Positions 24,301-36,283 of a stretch of 64,000 nt of DNA are shown in pieces (positions within the stretch are counted from its first letter, which is position 1; every line of letters begins with the position of its first letter). The position numbers were made by a program, and so were the translations under genes. A model generated the notes under the pieces. It was not told where the DNA came from. It saw nothing but the letters and a program-made list of their open reading frames with translations, and did not search any database. This stretch comes from Nemopilema nomurai. Its lineage: Eukaryota; Cnidaria; Scyphozoa; Rhizostomeae; Rhizostomatidae. The stretch lies in assembly GCA_003864495.1 (NCBI GenBank), contig ML133428.1, forward strand, positions 1 through 64,000, in the 5' to 3' direction.

Positions 24301-26912
24301 TAACTGAATGCAGCCAGAAGCTTCTAGGGCACTGTAACTCTCAACATCATAGCAACAGATTTCCAAAAACTATCATTGTTAAGCCCACAGCTCCAGATAT
24401 TCAAGCACTAAGTATGATGAGCTGATAAAGGAAGTAGCCTTTACCGTTATATGATTTTACATTTTACATTTAGATAAAACTTGGGTAGCAGCTTGAAAAT
24501 CTCTTTTATCAACTACAAATGAAGCACAATCTACCAAATTTATTACGAGCCCCCTGAAAGATTTTCCTCCTTTAAACAATTTAAACACTAGCTAAACTCT
24601 AATTTTTTTTGCAATGTTTACTCTGAATAACACCTTCTTTATTGTTATAAGGTTCTCATTATAAGGTTTTTACTTACTACTGATAACAAAAATTGTGCAT
24701 ATAGTATCATCAGAGACAAGATATGTACCTTTCATGTGTCACAACGGAGAAGTCATCAATTGATTCTTCCTTGTCTCTTCTATATTCATATTCCCATTGC
24801 AAAATCGTGCAGCAAATTAGAAACCCAAATATGACAGTTGATGCAATAGTCAGACACAAAGTGCGGAAGGGGAGAAGTTTATTTCTATTCCATACTGCAT
24901 ATGAAATAAAAACAGATGCTGAACCAAGAGCACTGAAAAACGAGCAATATGAATTTAATTTTGCTCGGTCTGCAGAAGTGATGGCCATGTCTGCTAGAAG
25001 GGCTTGATGGTGAAGGTCAACCATTGTTAAGAAGCCATCATATAGGCATAAGCAGAAAACAAACTGAAAGGCAGCAGGCAAAAAAGGAAACCAGAAGGAA
25101 AGAAATGACAAGGCAAATAGTGGCCCAAATTTCTTCAGTGACCTGTGGACATAAAAAGACATTGTTAAAAAACCTTTAAAATATTCAAAATGAAGATATA
25201 TGTCTTAGAAAATGAAGCAAAGGTTAGTCAACTAGCCCCAAAAATCAATCAATCATCCAATGAGGGGATGGAAAGAGGTTTACAAATTCTAATTATGACT
25301 GTTTGTATATAAACCAATAATGGAGAGACTTCCACAAATAATAACATTTCTAGATTGAATGAAAAAACAAAAGGAGCAAAAAGGTTTAACAAGGCAAACT
25401 GTTAAACATAACAAATTTTAAACACTTGGTTTGAAATGAGAAAAATTCCTTGCCTAGATAAAAAGCAATATATAGTACCTGATTCTTTTCAACACAATTT
25501 CATTGCTGAGACATTTTCTATTCTTTGGATCACTAGAGTAATAAACAATCTTGATATAAATAATAAGCTTGATACAGCTTGCATACATGCATGATTATCG
25601 TCACATGGTTTGCCAGACTTGGGATCCAGCTTGCAATTAATTTTTTTTTAAAGAAATAAAATTATGGAAGATAAACATTAACCCATCAATGAAGAAAAAG
25701 AAATTTATTCTCAAGGTATCTATCTAAACATTGATTGTACATTAATTTATATTGGTTATGATATACATTGTAGTGAGATATTATGAAATAGAATAACTGC
25801 AGAAAAGCCAAAACATGAACCTTGTCTCTGACAAGAAGTTTAACTCTACCTTGTTGAGGACAAAGATTTGCGATCACTCATCCACCCAAACAATGGGTCG
25901 TTGACGGAATTCCAGATGAGAAAAATTACCTAAGAACAAAAGTTCACACTATATGTTTAATTACTTTGGCCTGAAAATGGTGCTAGAAAAGTCAAGTAAA
26001 CCAATACCATCTACATACTCAAGCTCACTTATTCAATGTAGAATTCCTGCATTTTTATTTATTCAAGACCATTCTGGTAGCACTTTTAAACATGATTACG
26101 ATACACAAGCAGAATTATAGTCAATTATCCTTTTAATAGTAGACAAAAGCTAGCTATTTCAAATACAACAAAAATCAGGAAATATTTGTTGTATTTTCAG
26201 GTACCCTGTTCAGGAGTTTAACTAATCAGAGGAAGTTCACAACCTACAGAAAAATCTCTGCAACCAAAAAAGTTTGAAAAATAAAATACATTGAAAAATA
26301 AACTTGATTCTATCAAATAAATAGTTAACTTTTATCAACCGTTAATGTTCCGCCGGATTTGCCACGACATCAAGTAAACAAAAAGAAATTAGACGTGTAT
26401 GTGTCTAACTTTGCTTCGCCGTGGTCTTATTCTTTCACAATACACTGATTATAAGCATAAATTTTTGTTGCAATTCTTTAATCTCTAAATTATCGAAAGT
26501 TTTGGAACTGAAATAAAACATTCCAAAATAATTTTTTTTGCATCTCTGATCCTTGATCGAATAAGTAGAACGAAAGTAATAAATGAAAACAGCCACCGTT
26601 CACAGTAATTAAATAGCCTGAAATTTTCTGTACTTAACAATGGCTATAATCAGTTATTAGCAAAAGAGTCATTAACAAAATTCTGGTGTTTACAACCAGT
26701 ACCGATGCATTGGAAAACCATACGGGGAATATTTAGGCCGTAGTGTTTACTTAATGGAAGATACGAACCTCTCCGATCCAAAAAGATCTGCTGTCAATCT
26801 TGTAGACATTAACAAATGTATCCACATAGTACAACAAGAAAATGTTATTCAGCAGCGATATGAACAGGGCTATTCCACCATAGGCGGCATGATACGATAA
26901 CTTCACTTCCAT
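21384..26912 (-). CDS. MFSD13A: MFSD13A (TMEM180), major facilitator-type membrane protein
   Basis: Minus-strand exons: 26769-26912 (ATG 26910-26912), 25850-25929, 25479-25532, 24729-25142, 23643-23742, 23128-23396, 21384-21828. They sum to 1506 nt, 501 aa (human about 517), in phase throughout. Diagnostic blocks shared with human MFSD13[14 protein letters not shown] (an MFS motif-A-like loop after helix 2), [68 protein letters not shown] and [13 protein letters not shown]. Many hydrophobic segments fit about 12 membrane helices. It belongs to the glycoside/cation symporter-like MFS branch. The substrate is unknown, although the human protein has been studied as a surface antigen in colorectal tumours. 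The tail is hydrophilic and ends at GAFDY. It sits between the C7orf25 homologue (convergent) and DENND10 (same strand). Confidence 0.95.
22459..23028. mobile_element. Short non-autonomous DNA transposon (MITE) with 24-bp perfect inverted ends
   Basis: 22459-22482 and 23005-23028 are perfect 24-bp inverted repeats. The outer end reads TTTAAGGTTACGG and the inner part GTAAACGTTTTC. TTAA at each end could be a target duplication. The 570-bp element lies entirely in the last intron of MFSD13A (21829-23127). The interior has no long coding frame: short frames at both ends are only the inverted repeats translated (both read VYRNLK). The superfamily is not certain; TTAA would suit a piggyBac-like target. 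Confidence 0.6.
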
Positions 26913-27729
26913 TTTGACATTTTAGCCCCTCATCCTTCGACATAGGTGATCACGACGGTAGCCTGGGCAACTACGTCATCGCGTGCTACACTAATGAGAC
27001 TTCGCAGCCAGAAAAGAATCATTTGATTTGAAGTTTCTAAGAAAAGGAATGTAATCAAAGAGTAAATGTAAAGGTATCCTTGCAACCAGGCTTTACTGCT
27101 TCCATCTTGAAGCCATGGTCTTATAAGGATCCCTGCTTTGATTTATTTAGACTATAGATTTGATTTGATTTAGACTATAGAAAGACCGTTCGCCATACAG
27201 TGCTTACGATATGATTGGAATTGAATTTCGTATTGCAATGTGAGGTTATAATATGCATTGGCAAGAAAAAACTGATCAATTCTCCATATTTGAAAATCTA
27301 AGATAATTTCTAAAATTCGACCTATTGTCGATAGTGGCCTAGAAACCAGTTTACCGTAATTCGAACATTCAAGATAATTTCTACGTGTATTATCAGATCC
27401 TCTGTCATGAATTACCATGCAAGATGGCAAACTCACTTACTGAGTTCAGCATTAGGAAGGGAAATGAACAGAGGCTTTTAGTAGGGCTCTAGGATACTTA
27501 AAAATAGAAGCACATTTTTCAGCTTGTGGTATTTGCAAAAACTGATTGTGAAAAAAACACATCTACTGAAAGGGCTGATGGGAAAGGGAATGAAGAGGTG
27601 ATTAGATGTCTGAAATCAACATTCTCCTTATCTTTTGACAAATATTGCTCCTAGAAGAAGCACGATTATAAAATTACTTACAATATAATTCAGGTTAGGC
27701 GATACATCATCATTACAAAACAAATTTCA
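26913..27729. other. Intergenic region between DENND10 3' end and MFSD13A 5' end
   Basis: It contains the MFSD13A promoter side, with a CpG-containing stretch including CTACGTCATCGCG (a CRE-like TGACGTAG on the minus strand) around 26970-26985, and the DENND10 3' flank. No additional gene is supported. Confidence 0.4.
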
Positions 27730-30700
27730 TTAATTTTTCATCAAGTTCTCTGCCAACGCAAGATGAAGCAGAAAATTCTGCATGACGACAGAAAAGTTTC
27801 TAGACTTGATCGTCTCTAGAGTGATTCCTTCAGCTCCATCGTCATCGCCTTCTCCAAGCGCTTTTAGATTTGTGATGATGTCTTTCGTCTTGCCAGCAAG
27901 GAGCTGTGCAAGAACAACACTTATGGTCATACAAGTAGTGAATAAATGTAGATCGGCCTAACTACGAAAGACTTTCAAAGAAATCTGAAGCGAACGCGAG
28001 AGACGCAGCTGACCTAGTCACATGTAAAGGTCGCGTGCTTGTGCGAACAGCCAATCAACAGAGGCACAAAACGGAAAAGAGTGAGCTTTCAAGTACTTTA
28101 AGAATGATTAACACCGCGTTACATCGCTCGAAATAATGATCCTCTGTTAATGAAATTCGGCTTAGATTTACAGTTTGCATGTACGCAAAAATCGACCATC
28201 CACGTATACAACTTTGGTTTTACTAAGCTTCCACATCGGACATTCCAAAGATAAGCTCATTCAAATCTTCAAGAGGTGAGAATTTTTACTCATGACAGTT
28301 TCTAAATTTGCTACTCGATATTAAAGACAGCAAAGCATAGCGGGAAAAGCTGAAAGAATCCTTACCTTAACCACGTGTTGGTCAGTCACATCCTCATCGT
28401 TTGCAGCCTCGACCAGAGACATGGCAATCTCCTTGTGGAGTTTACCCATCTGAAAGTACTCTAGAAAAGGAAATACAGATGAACGCCTTTAAGCAACAAG
28501 GATTGGACTGGCTTTGAATAGAAAAACAGAAAAACAAGACATAGGCACCTTTTGATTTTGCAAAAACAGAAAGGGATGATAGAGGCATAGGCACCTTTTG
28601 CTTCAGGGTTGATTGTTATTTCTCCGTCTTGCACTGAAAGAAGAACGCAGGCATTGTGATGGACATAAAATGCTGCAGCCTAATTGTAGTTTGAAACTAC
28701 CTAAACAACCGATAGCTGATAAAACATATTTAGAGCCAGCTGCAGGTCAAAAAACCATTGGAAAGATGTGCGAGATAGAGTCAGCACCGTGCTGTTATAA
28801 TCAATCGGCATCCGCTTTAAGTTTTCTTTTAGAAGAGTCCAAAAACGAACTCTTTCTATCTACATGGAATGGGATTTTGCATCGATATGTAGACAGACTT
28901 AAAAGCTCCTTAGTGATAATGCGATCTAGTTTGCCTAATAATACGAAAACCATCACCAGCAAACTACCACTAGAAGGTGCATAAACATGAGAAAATTATG
29001 GTTCCGCTGCTCCAGGCTGGTTTGAAATTTTTTCAATATGAAACATTCATTTGCTTGAATTAATCAGTTTAATAGATAACTTTGTAATTTACTCACAATT
29101 GACGAAGAGGTCATAGAGATCAGCCCTATCTTCGCTTGTTGGATCGGTAAACCCAGCAACAAACGTTGGCCTCCTTTCCAGATCCTTTACTTCAGCTTCG
29201 TCGAAACTTGCAAATGGAGAAACAATACTCCAGTCCTGTCTATGCCAAACCAATGAAGGGAGGGTCCTGTCAAATATGTGAGAACATTTTAGCACAATGT
29301 AGGAATAAGACACACAAAGTCAGCTAACTAATTGCTAGTTTTTATCTCTAAATTTTCGTTTGTAACTTGTGAATTCTAGAATAGAGCATCATGTGTAAGA
29401 TCATTTTCCAAATGTTTGCTTCAATTTGACAAATAGCTATAGGAGCAAATTTCAATAAAAATTACAAATAAAAGAGTAACAACATTTAATAGTGAGTAAG
29501 CATTTGAAATTCTTCCTCACAGTAAAAGTCAATAATCAATTCCTTTATGACAAGAAATCATTTCTAATGGCTTCCAGGAATTGATATCTTCCAGGAATTG
29601 ATATCTTCCAGGAATTGATGTCTTCCTGGAATCGATGTCTTTCTGGAATTGATGTCTTCCTGGAAGTTTAAACAAGGCAGTACCTGCAGACATGGAGGAG
29701 TGTTTCAATCTTGTTACTAAGGACGACAACTCTCTTCTTCAAAAGAAGTGCAGTATAGATTAAGATCGTTTCCACTCCAAACAGTTGAATGACCTCTGCA
29801 AAATGGAAAATCAAATGGCATATCCTGCAACAATTGCTGCAATTTATAATTGATTTTTTAATGATTTTGAGCAAAAAATATGAAAAGACGATGCAGGGAA
29901 TAATGTAATAAATGACTTGTGAAGAGAATAGGAATAAAACTTAAATTATATGCAATTTTTCAACAGCAATTCCACTCATGAAATATTGTCTTAATTAATA
30001 GTCAGTTTCTTGTCATTTCCTTCAAGGTAAGAAAACAACAACAAAAACAACAGCAACAACGAGAACCACAAGAATGACTCTTTTTTATACCATTACCTTA
30101 ACAAACAAAAGGTCATACCTTTCAAACAAATCTTGAGCAAGGCATTCCTAGGGTCAAAATCCTTTGATGAAATGATGGCCCCAGTTGCATCATCCTCAAT
30201 AAAACCCTTTGTGAGCAATGACAAAAAGCCAGCCAACATGCTTGTTGGTGTTCCTGACTTCAAATAGGATTTCAGCAAAACATTTCCAACTGCACTGCAT
30301 AGCTCTGGATTAAAGATCTGTAAAGCAAATTTTGAAACCCTTATCTAAAAAGGCTAATACTCCTAGATCAAATGTTTCAAAGTAGGGAAGTAAATAAATA
30401 TGTAATATTAGAGTGCAATAGGGAAAAGCACCATAAACGTGTATGAAACATCCATAGAAATGGCAAAGACAAACCTTTGAAGTGATAACCAAACTTACAG
30501 CTGTAACCTAGAAAAAACAACTGCTGATGTAAATAAAGTTGGATGAAGAAATGTAAGCCATTTTAACTGGCAGTTCTTGCTCATTTGATGGTCTGGAACC
30601 AACATAAATTCCAAAATGAATAGACAATGTACTAAATCAACTTATACTCCATCTAGTAAAGTGGTGGGATGGCCAAGTGGTTAGGGTGCCACGCTGTGAA

Positions 30701-31420
30701 GCCTGATGACTCAGGTGCCAGCCACAGTCTGAACCATTTGTCACAAGCTGCCCAGCCAACCCAGCTGTCCATCATCTGAGGTGGGTAAATGGGTACTAGG
30801 GAGAAACCCTGAGGGCAGAAGCTCTAGCACTCTAGGCCTACAACAGCTGAATAGCTGCCACAAGCCCCAGCTTGGGTTAACAAATAAAAATAGCTTGCTT
30901 GCTTGTTTCTAGCAACTTTTGTATATAACAAGTAGATATGAACAAAATGGTTTTTGGGATATACGGTACAAACCATGGGAAGCTTGGGGTTTTCAGATAT
31001 TTTGAATGGTCACAAAATGATACCAAGTTTTATTGAATTGACCATAAACAAATGCTGTTCCCTCAAGGCTGGATGCCAATGGACATTTCTTCATAAGCAG
31101 ATCCTTGAGTTCCTTTTCAATGGATGGATAAGTCCAAGTCCATAGCAAGTCTCCGTTAACATCCTTTTCTGAAAGAAATTTCCATTTACATAAAAAGAAA
31201 GTCTCTATATATATATATAGTATGCTTTTAATTCGTGTAGTTGCTTAAGCTTATGAGTGATGTGTTATTTCCTTGGAGGAATACATTTCATAACACTGAT
31301 GAGTAAGACTAATTATAATAATGAAACTAGAATTAATTATACTGATAAATGCGAGTTTTGCGTAAAAACCATACCTAAAATATAGAGCCCATCTACGGGA
31401 GCTCCTTTTCCTGGAACCAT
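27730..31420 (-). CDS. DENND10: DENND10 (FAM45A), DENN-domain protein, with 1-nt frameshift in exon 2
   Basis: Minus-strand exons: 31375-31420 (ATG at 31418-31420), 30974-31168, 30475-30507, 30119-30317, 29684-29795, 29097-29266, 28595-28633, 28366-28460, 27730-27903. The sum is 1063 nt, exactly one base too many; removing one gives 353 aa (human 357). The match to human DENND10 is block by block: EKDVNGDLLWTWTYPS, LKSYLKSGTPTSMLAGF, LTKGFIEDD, SSKDFDPRNALL, VIQLFGVETILIYTALLLKK, LPSLVWHRQDWS, ADLYDLFVN, GEITINPEAK, MGKLHKEIA, NFLLHLALAENLMKN. Human DENND10 acts in late endosome and exosome traffic (reported Rab27 GEF; associated with the CCC/Retriever machinery). The extra base is an A in the coding AAAA run at 31000-31003; without correction a stop appears at 30993-30995. 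All splice sites are otherwise intact, so an assembly error or a recent allele is more likely than an old pseudogene. Confidence 0.93.
29571..29667. repeat. Minisatellite, about 18-bp unit, 5 copies
   Basis: Five imperfect tandem copies of an 18-bp unit close to TTCCAGGAATTGATATC, drifting to TTCCTGGAATTGATGTC in later copies. The first half of the unit is itself near-palindromic (TTCCAGGAA / TTCCTGGAA). It lies in a DENND10 intron, ending 17 bp before the 3' end of exon 29684-29795, on the donor side of the next intron. Confidence 0.85.
30661..30906 (+). mobile_element. tRNA-derived SINE
   Basis: The element begins GTGGTGGGATGGCCAAGTGG. TGGCCAAGTGG at 30670-30680 fits the RNA polymerase III A box, and the start resembles a Leu/Ser-type tRNA head. 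The B box in the following 60 bp is poorly preserved. The body runs through a tRNA-unrelated GC-richer section, and the 3' end is an A-rich stretch followed by (CTTG)3. At about 245 bp, its size and head-body-simple-tail layout are typical of a SINE. It is inserted in the DENND10 intron between exons 2 and 3, in the opposite orientation to the gene. Confidence 0.65.
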
Positions 31421-33193
31421 TTTTGAGAAGTGTACACGAGGCTATAAATGTCATGAAAAGGAGGCTATAGTTTTGCTGACTCATTGCACTCCCCTGGTTG
31501 CAGTTTTGACGACTGAAGTTTCCTTGAAATATTTCCAGCTACCAGGGCCTCTTTTAACATTGCAATTTGTTGGGTTTATGTCTCAGCAGGCCCTTCATCT
31601 GGCCCAGTTGTAAGGCAAAAATTTTTCATTTCTCCCAAGAAGTCAGGGGCCCTTTTCATATGTTTTATTATTTACAGTTTTAATTTCCTATATTCACCTT
31701 GCCAGCAAGGAGTTGTGACACGCGTGACTCACGCAAAAATAGCGACAATTACTATACAGTTGTGAATATATCGATCCAATCGTTTTTTTTTCGAGAAGAG
31801 CGGTCACCAAAAGCGAGTCGCAAGTGGCACAGAAATCAATCCTGTCAGTGTTTGGAAAGAAAGATATCTTGAAAACACATCGGAATTGGAGAAATGTCGA
31901 CATGAATATTCCCCACACCCAAACTCTTCAGTTACTAAAGACTGTTTTAACTCTTCAGTTTTTTCAAAAAGACAATAGCTGTCTGTGATTGTTAGCAACT
32001 TCTTAAAAAATGCTGTACACCTCAATTTTGTCTTTTTCAGATACTTTTGTGCCTTAGAATTTTAGACTTTTTGCGCAATCAATTGAAAGTAATTTTAACA
32101 ATTTATGCTATTGTCTCGTTGAAGTTACTTGAACCTTGAATGAGGATTTTCCCCAATAGTTGGCTTTGCTTAAAAGAGGCACTGTCAACTACCTTCTGCT
32201 TCTCAGCTTAAACTTAACCTAAATTCTAGCCATTTCAGTAGTATCTTTTCTAGAACTTGAATAACAAAAGTGAATTGTGCCTTTGCTGCCATGTCAAATT
32301 TGGTTCCAATTTTTCCTACTTTTCACATGACTTTTGCTTAGTGAAAAATTCAAGAAAAAGTAATAAGTGATTAGTTTGAAATTTGTTAGTTGCTGGACAT
32401 GTGTCTGGCTGCTCTTAGAAAAAGGTTGCAAATAGACATATTTTCATGGTACAAAGGAAGCTTTATATTTTCGCTGTTTACTTAGTACTTTCGAAGGCTA
32501 CCTATCAGCAAAGTAGATTACTTTAAGGGTGTTCCCATTAGAAGCGTCAAAATTACCTCGTATGATCTCGATATTAGAGTGATTTGAAATAAAGGGCTTT
32601 GACAATTTCATAACAGAAGGAAAACACGAAATGCAGCATCGTAGTTTGGAAGTCTAATGAAAGTTAAATATGCATTGTAATTAAATATGCACCAGTTACA
32701 ACCAGTTGGAAGGAGCTTTTCCAACACCCTCTAGACAGCTCGCGCGAGATAGAAAGGTCTTCTAGACAATACGTGTTCAATTGATACGGGAAACAGTTTG
32801 TTGGCACCCAAACAACTGCCTTCAAGCTCAAAGATTCGTAGCAAAAAGAGATGACGCAAAAGCGATAATTAATATTTAAGGGTGCTGTTTGATACTGCGT
32901 TCACTACGCAAAATTGTCAATAGAAAGTTTCGCATGCTATTTGACTTTCTGGAAAAAGGAATATAGTTATATTCCGTTCTGCGCCCACGCCCTTCAATAA
33001 ATGTTCTTCTTTTGGCCTTTTAAAGACCAGAAGAGGAAAATAGTTTGAAAGAAACGATATTTTTGTACGTGGCGTTTGTTTGCGAATATTTTGAAGTTTT
33101 TTTGAAGCAGCAACTGAAGAAAGTGAAATGAATGGATAGACCTCTGCGAGGGAGAACTCTTGGACGGCCGCCCACAAGACGAGAAAGGAGAGG
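31421..33193. other. Divergent intergenic region DENND10 / MARCHF5
   Basis: This 1.77-kb interval separates the start codons of DENND10 (minus) and MARCHF5 (plus), so both promoters should lie here. It also has an (AT)n run near 31208-31220 just inside the DENND10 first intron. I see no gene or structured RNA. Confidence 0.5.
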
Positions 33194-36019
33194 ATGATGG
33201 AGAATGATGGGGAGTGTTTCGATAGTGGGAGAAATCCCGGAAGGGATGAAGAATGTACGAGTGTTGGGCAGCGCGAAAGGGCCCAAAGTGAAAGGTATCT
33301 CCATGTCTTTCGATAGATTTCTGTGTCTTGTGAGGAATAGTCTTTTAGCAACAATGTGAAATGGAGTATTTGGCAGGCCATACTAAGCGTTGACGTCCAC
33401 AAGAAAGTGATACAAGTTCGGATCAATACTAGGCCAAAGAACTGGAAATTTGTGTTATGCATTTTGTTTTAAACTTTGATATCCTTTACTTTGATATTGA
33501 TAAATTTTCCTTATCTCGAAGAAATTAAACATTGACTCCGAATGCATCATTGGCTTCTATTTGTTAAATGGGCAGCTGTGGGGTAAAGATGCCGTGTTGT
33601 TTCGAAACCAGCCAATATTTCCTATGTCCAAACATATAACTTTTTAACTTTCTTTGGCTTCTCTACAAATTAGGTGCTTCTGTATATACATTTTTGGCAA
33701 ATATGGTATTTGTGTAGTCATGGTATATGGTATTTTTGGGAAACTTTCTAGAAGTAACATGCAGTTTATGAAATCAACTGATTAATGCAAAAGACCAAGA
33801 CCTACCTATCAAAGTTACCTCTGTGCATCTCTTTGTATTTGATCAAAAGTATATCCTTAATGAGCAGTGAGTGAAAGCAGTGCACATCATAGTAAATTTA
33901 AGGTGATCTAGCTTACAGTTACCCTCAAGATGTATGGGCATGATCTGGAGCATCCAAGGCCTACTGTCTTTGTATTAAAGCTGACCCTTGAGTCTTGTTG
34001 GAAGTAAAAGTTTCATCAATATAGAGCGCATTCTGATATTGAAAAGCAAATTCCATGAAACTAGGATTATGTGGTGTGCTCTAAAGATTTCTAAAAACAA
34101 TATTTGTGAAGAACTGGTTGGTTTTCAAATATTTATTGAGTAACATTGTTTTCAGTTCCAAAAACTTATTGCAACAGTAAGATGCCTGCTTGATTTCAAA
34201 ACTAAGGAACAGTATTTTACACGATGTGAGCTCTTGATTTTCAGGACAAGTTTGCTCATTTCACAAGCATTCTATTGAGGTTGTTATGTTCTTTTGTTGT
34301 GATTTACATGCAGATCCGTGTCATTAAGGTACAATTAATAATATCCCATTGTTTAGTTGTAGTCAAGAGGCATTAATATTTTTAAAGCGTGGATTACAAG
34401 AGGTATTCAAAAGTGTTTTAAAAGAGGAATATTTTAATAGTCTTTAAGTATTGCTAAATTGATTTTGTAAATATAAGATTGAAACAATGACATAATCATT
34501 TAAATCCAGCCTACCAACGTTGACTCAATGATGACCTTAATCATAAAGTGACAGTTCTCCAGTCAGTTGAAAAAAACACACAAAAAGCAACAAGTTTTAT
34601 TGCCTTTAGATTGTGTTCAATTCACTATTGGTACGCAAACATTGGTAGATAAAAAACATTGAGAAAAGCATTTGACATTTTTTGTGTCTACTTAAGTTTT
34701 AAGTTTTGTGTTGAAGTTATCTGACTGCTGATGCAGGTGAGGAAGTTCAATGTTGCCCTAAAAATTAAGCACACAATGTGCCAAGAAACTTTTGCAAGAT
34801 TTTTCTTTAAGCCTTCTTTTTTATGTTTTAGAGGAAAATGTTGTTGGGTGTGCTTTGCAACAGAAGAAGACGAGCCAGATGCCAAGTGGATAAATCCGTG
34901 CTTGTGCCGTGGGTCAGCAAGATGGGTTCATGTTGTTTGCTTGCAAAGATGGATTGATGAGAAACAGGCAAACAACCCTACAGTGCGTGTCTTCTGTCCA
35001 CAGTGCAACACTGAGTACCGCATAAAATATCCTTCATTTGGTCCTATTCTCATACTGATTGATTATGGAGACAAGTTTGTCAATAAGGTGTGCCCAGCTC
35101 TGGCAGGAGGGATTGTTCTTGGCTCACTCTATTGGTCAGCTGTTACATATGGGGCCATAACCGTCATGCAGACGGTTGGTCATAAAACTGCCCTAGAAAT
35201 GATGGAGAAGGAGGACCCTTTATTTCTTTTAGCTTTTCTACCAGTTATACCATTTGGTCTTATTCTTGGAAGGATGGTAAAGTGGGATGATTATTTGCTG
35301 CAGCTGTGGAGGAAACACTCACCTAAGCTTTCATCTTGGATTGGAATAAAGGAACCAGAAGGAAGTGCTGATGATGCAGCAAGAGTTCCTGTTGAAGGTG
35401 GAAATGGCATGGATTTTGCTTATTCTACAAGAGTGTTGTGTGGTGCACTTCTGCTGCCAACTTTTGCATCAGCATTTGGAAACTATTGTTTCAAAAGTGT
35501 ACATAGTGCGTTCAAAAGAACATTGCTGGTATGTATGTTCCTTCTACACTAATTCATTGATTCAGATTTACCAATAAAAACTCACCATTTTGTACAACTA
35601 TATATCATCTTTGGTTATGGCTTAAAGGAAAAACTTCTATACTAACTGAAGTTTTAAAATGGATAGATAAATAGTTGATATAGAACTGTCATGGTGAAAT
35701 TATGAAAAAAACTGTTTGCTGTATGCACTAAAGTGCCCAATTTTTTGTAGGCAAAAATGGTGATGGGAAATAATATGATCATTTTCTAAAGCTTCTAAGG
35801 AACAATTACTATTTACCTTATTATTTTTCATTAGTTTTCAACTAGAGTTTGTATTTTTTTTAAAGTCAAACTTAAATCAACTTTGTCTGTTTGCAGGGTG
35901 GCTTGATGTTTGTGGCTGTGAAGGGTGTAATCCGAATGTATTTTAAGCAGCAGCAGTACCTTCGATTGTGCCGTAGAACGATTGAGGAGTACCCTCAGAA
36001 TAACTCGTCTTCCCTTTGA
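33194..36019 (+). CDS. MARCHF5: MARCHF5-like RING-CH E3 ubiquitin ligase
   Basis: Exons: 33194-33294, 34832-35528, 35897-36019, 921 nt in total, 306 aa (human 278). Exon 1 starts at an ATG preceded by an in-frame stop and encodes a low-complexity acidic/basic leader, longer than in vertebrates. Exon 2 opens with the RING-CH finger (CWVC, NPCLCRGSARWVHVVCLQRW, then CPQC: a C4HC3 pattern) followed by four hydrophobic segments, including GSLYWSAVTYGAITVMQTVG and DPLFLLAFLPVIPFGLILG, and STRVLCGALLLPT. Exon 3 supplies MYFKQQQYLRLCRRTIEEYP, nearly identical to the human tail. In mammals the protein sits in the mitochondrial outer membrane and ubiquitinates Drp1, Mfn1/2 and Mid49 to control mitochondrial dynamics. 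Joining exon 1 rests on phase and splice consensus (AG|GTATCT), with no sequence conservation to support it; exons 2 and 3 are certain. Confidence 0.93.
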
Positions 36020-36277
36020 TGGAGCTGGCAGAGTGACATGTGAAAATGCTCCTTAGCACACTGGTGTTGGTCAGAATAGCATATTGGGTCAATGTGGACT
36101 AATGGCATGATGTCACTTGGTTAGTTTTGTTTCTTATTTGCTCTAGTTAGGTCTTCACTTCAGCCAGGTGACAAAATTTGGCAGAGTGAGAAACTATTAT
36201 CTAACTGGCTGTTGGTAAGGGCTGTTTTTGTCTGTTACGTAAGTTGTGCATAGTATTGAGCTTTAGGATGTACTAAG

Positions 36278-36283
36278 AATAAA
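36278..36283 (+). promoter_or_regulatory. Putative polyadenylation signal of MARCHF5
   Basis: AATAAA about 260 bp after the MARCHF5 stop codon. A second copy is at 36353-36358. The 3' end probably falls shortly after one of them. Based on motif and position only. Confidence 0.45.

Noticed and set aside
26158..26200. Small hairpin AATACAACAAA / TTTGTTGTATT
   Set aside because: Short AT-rich arms of about 12 bp are expected by chance in an AT-rich intron.
27886..31717. 19-of-20-bp match between the start of the last DENND10 exon and 31697-31716 upstream of the gene (CTTGCCAGCAAGGAG)
   Set aside because: Too short to infer duplication; a chance pair of this quality is plausible in 64 kb and flanks do not match.
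32917..33462. 181-codon minus-strand frame
   Set aside because: Antisense to MARCHF5 exon 1 and its flank; no recognisable domain, and composition looks like a reversed GC-richer first exon.
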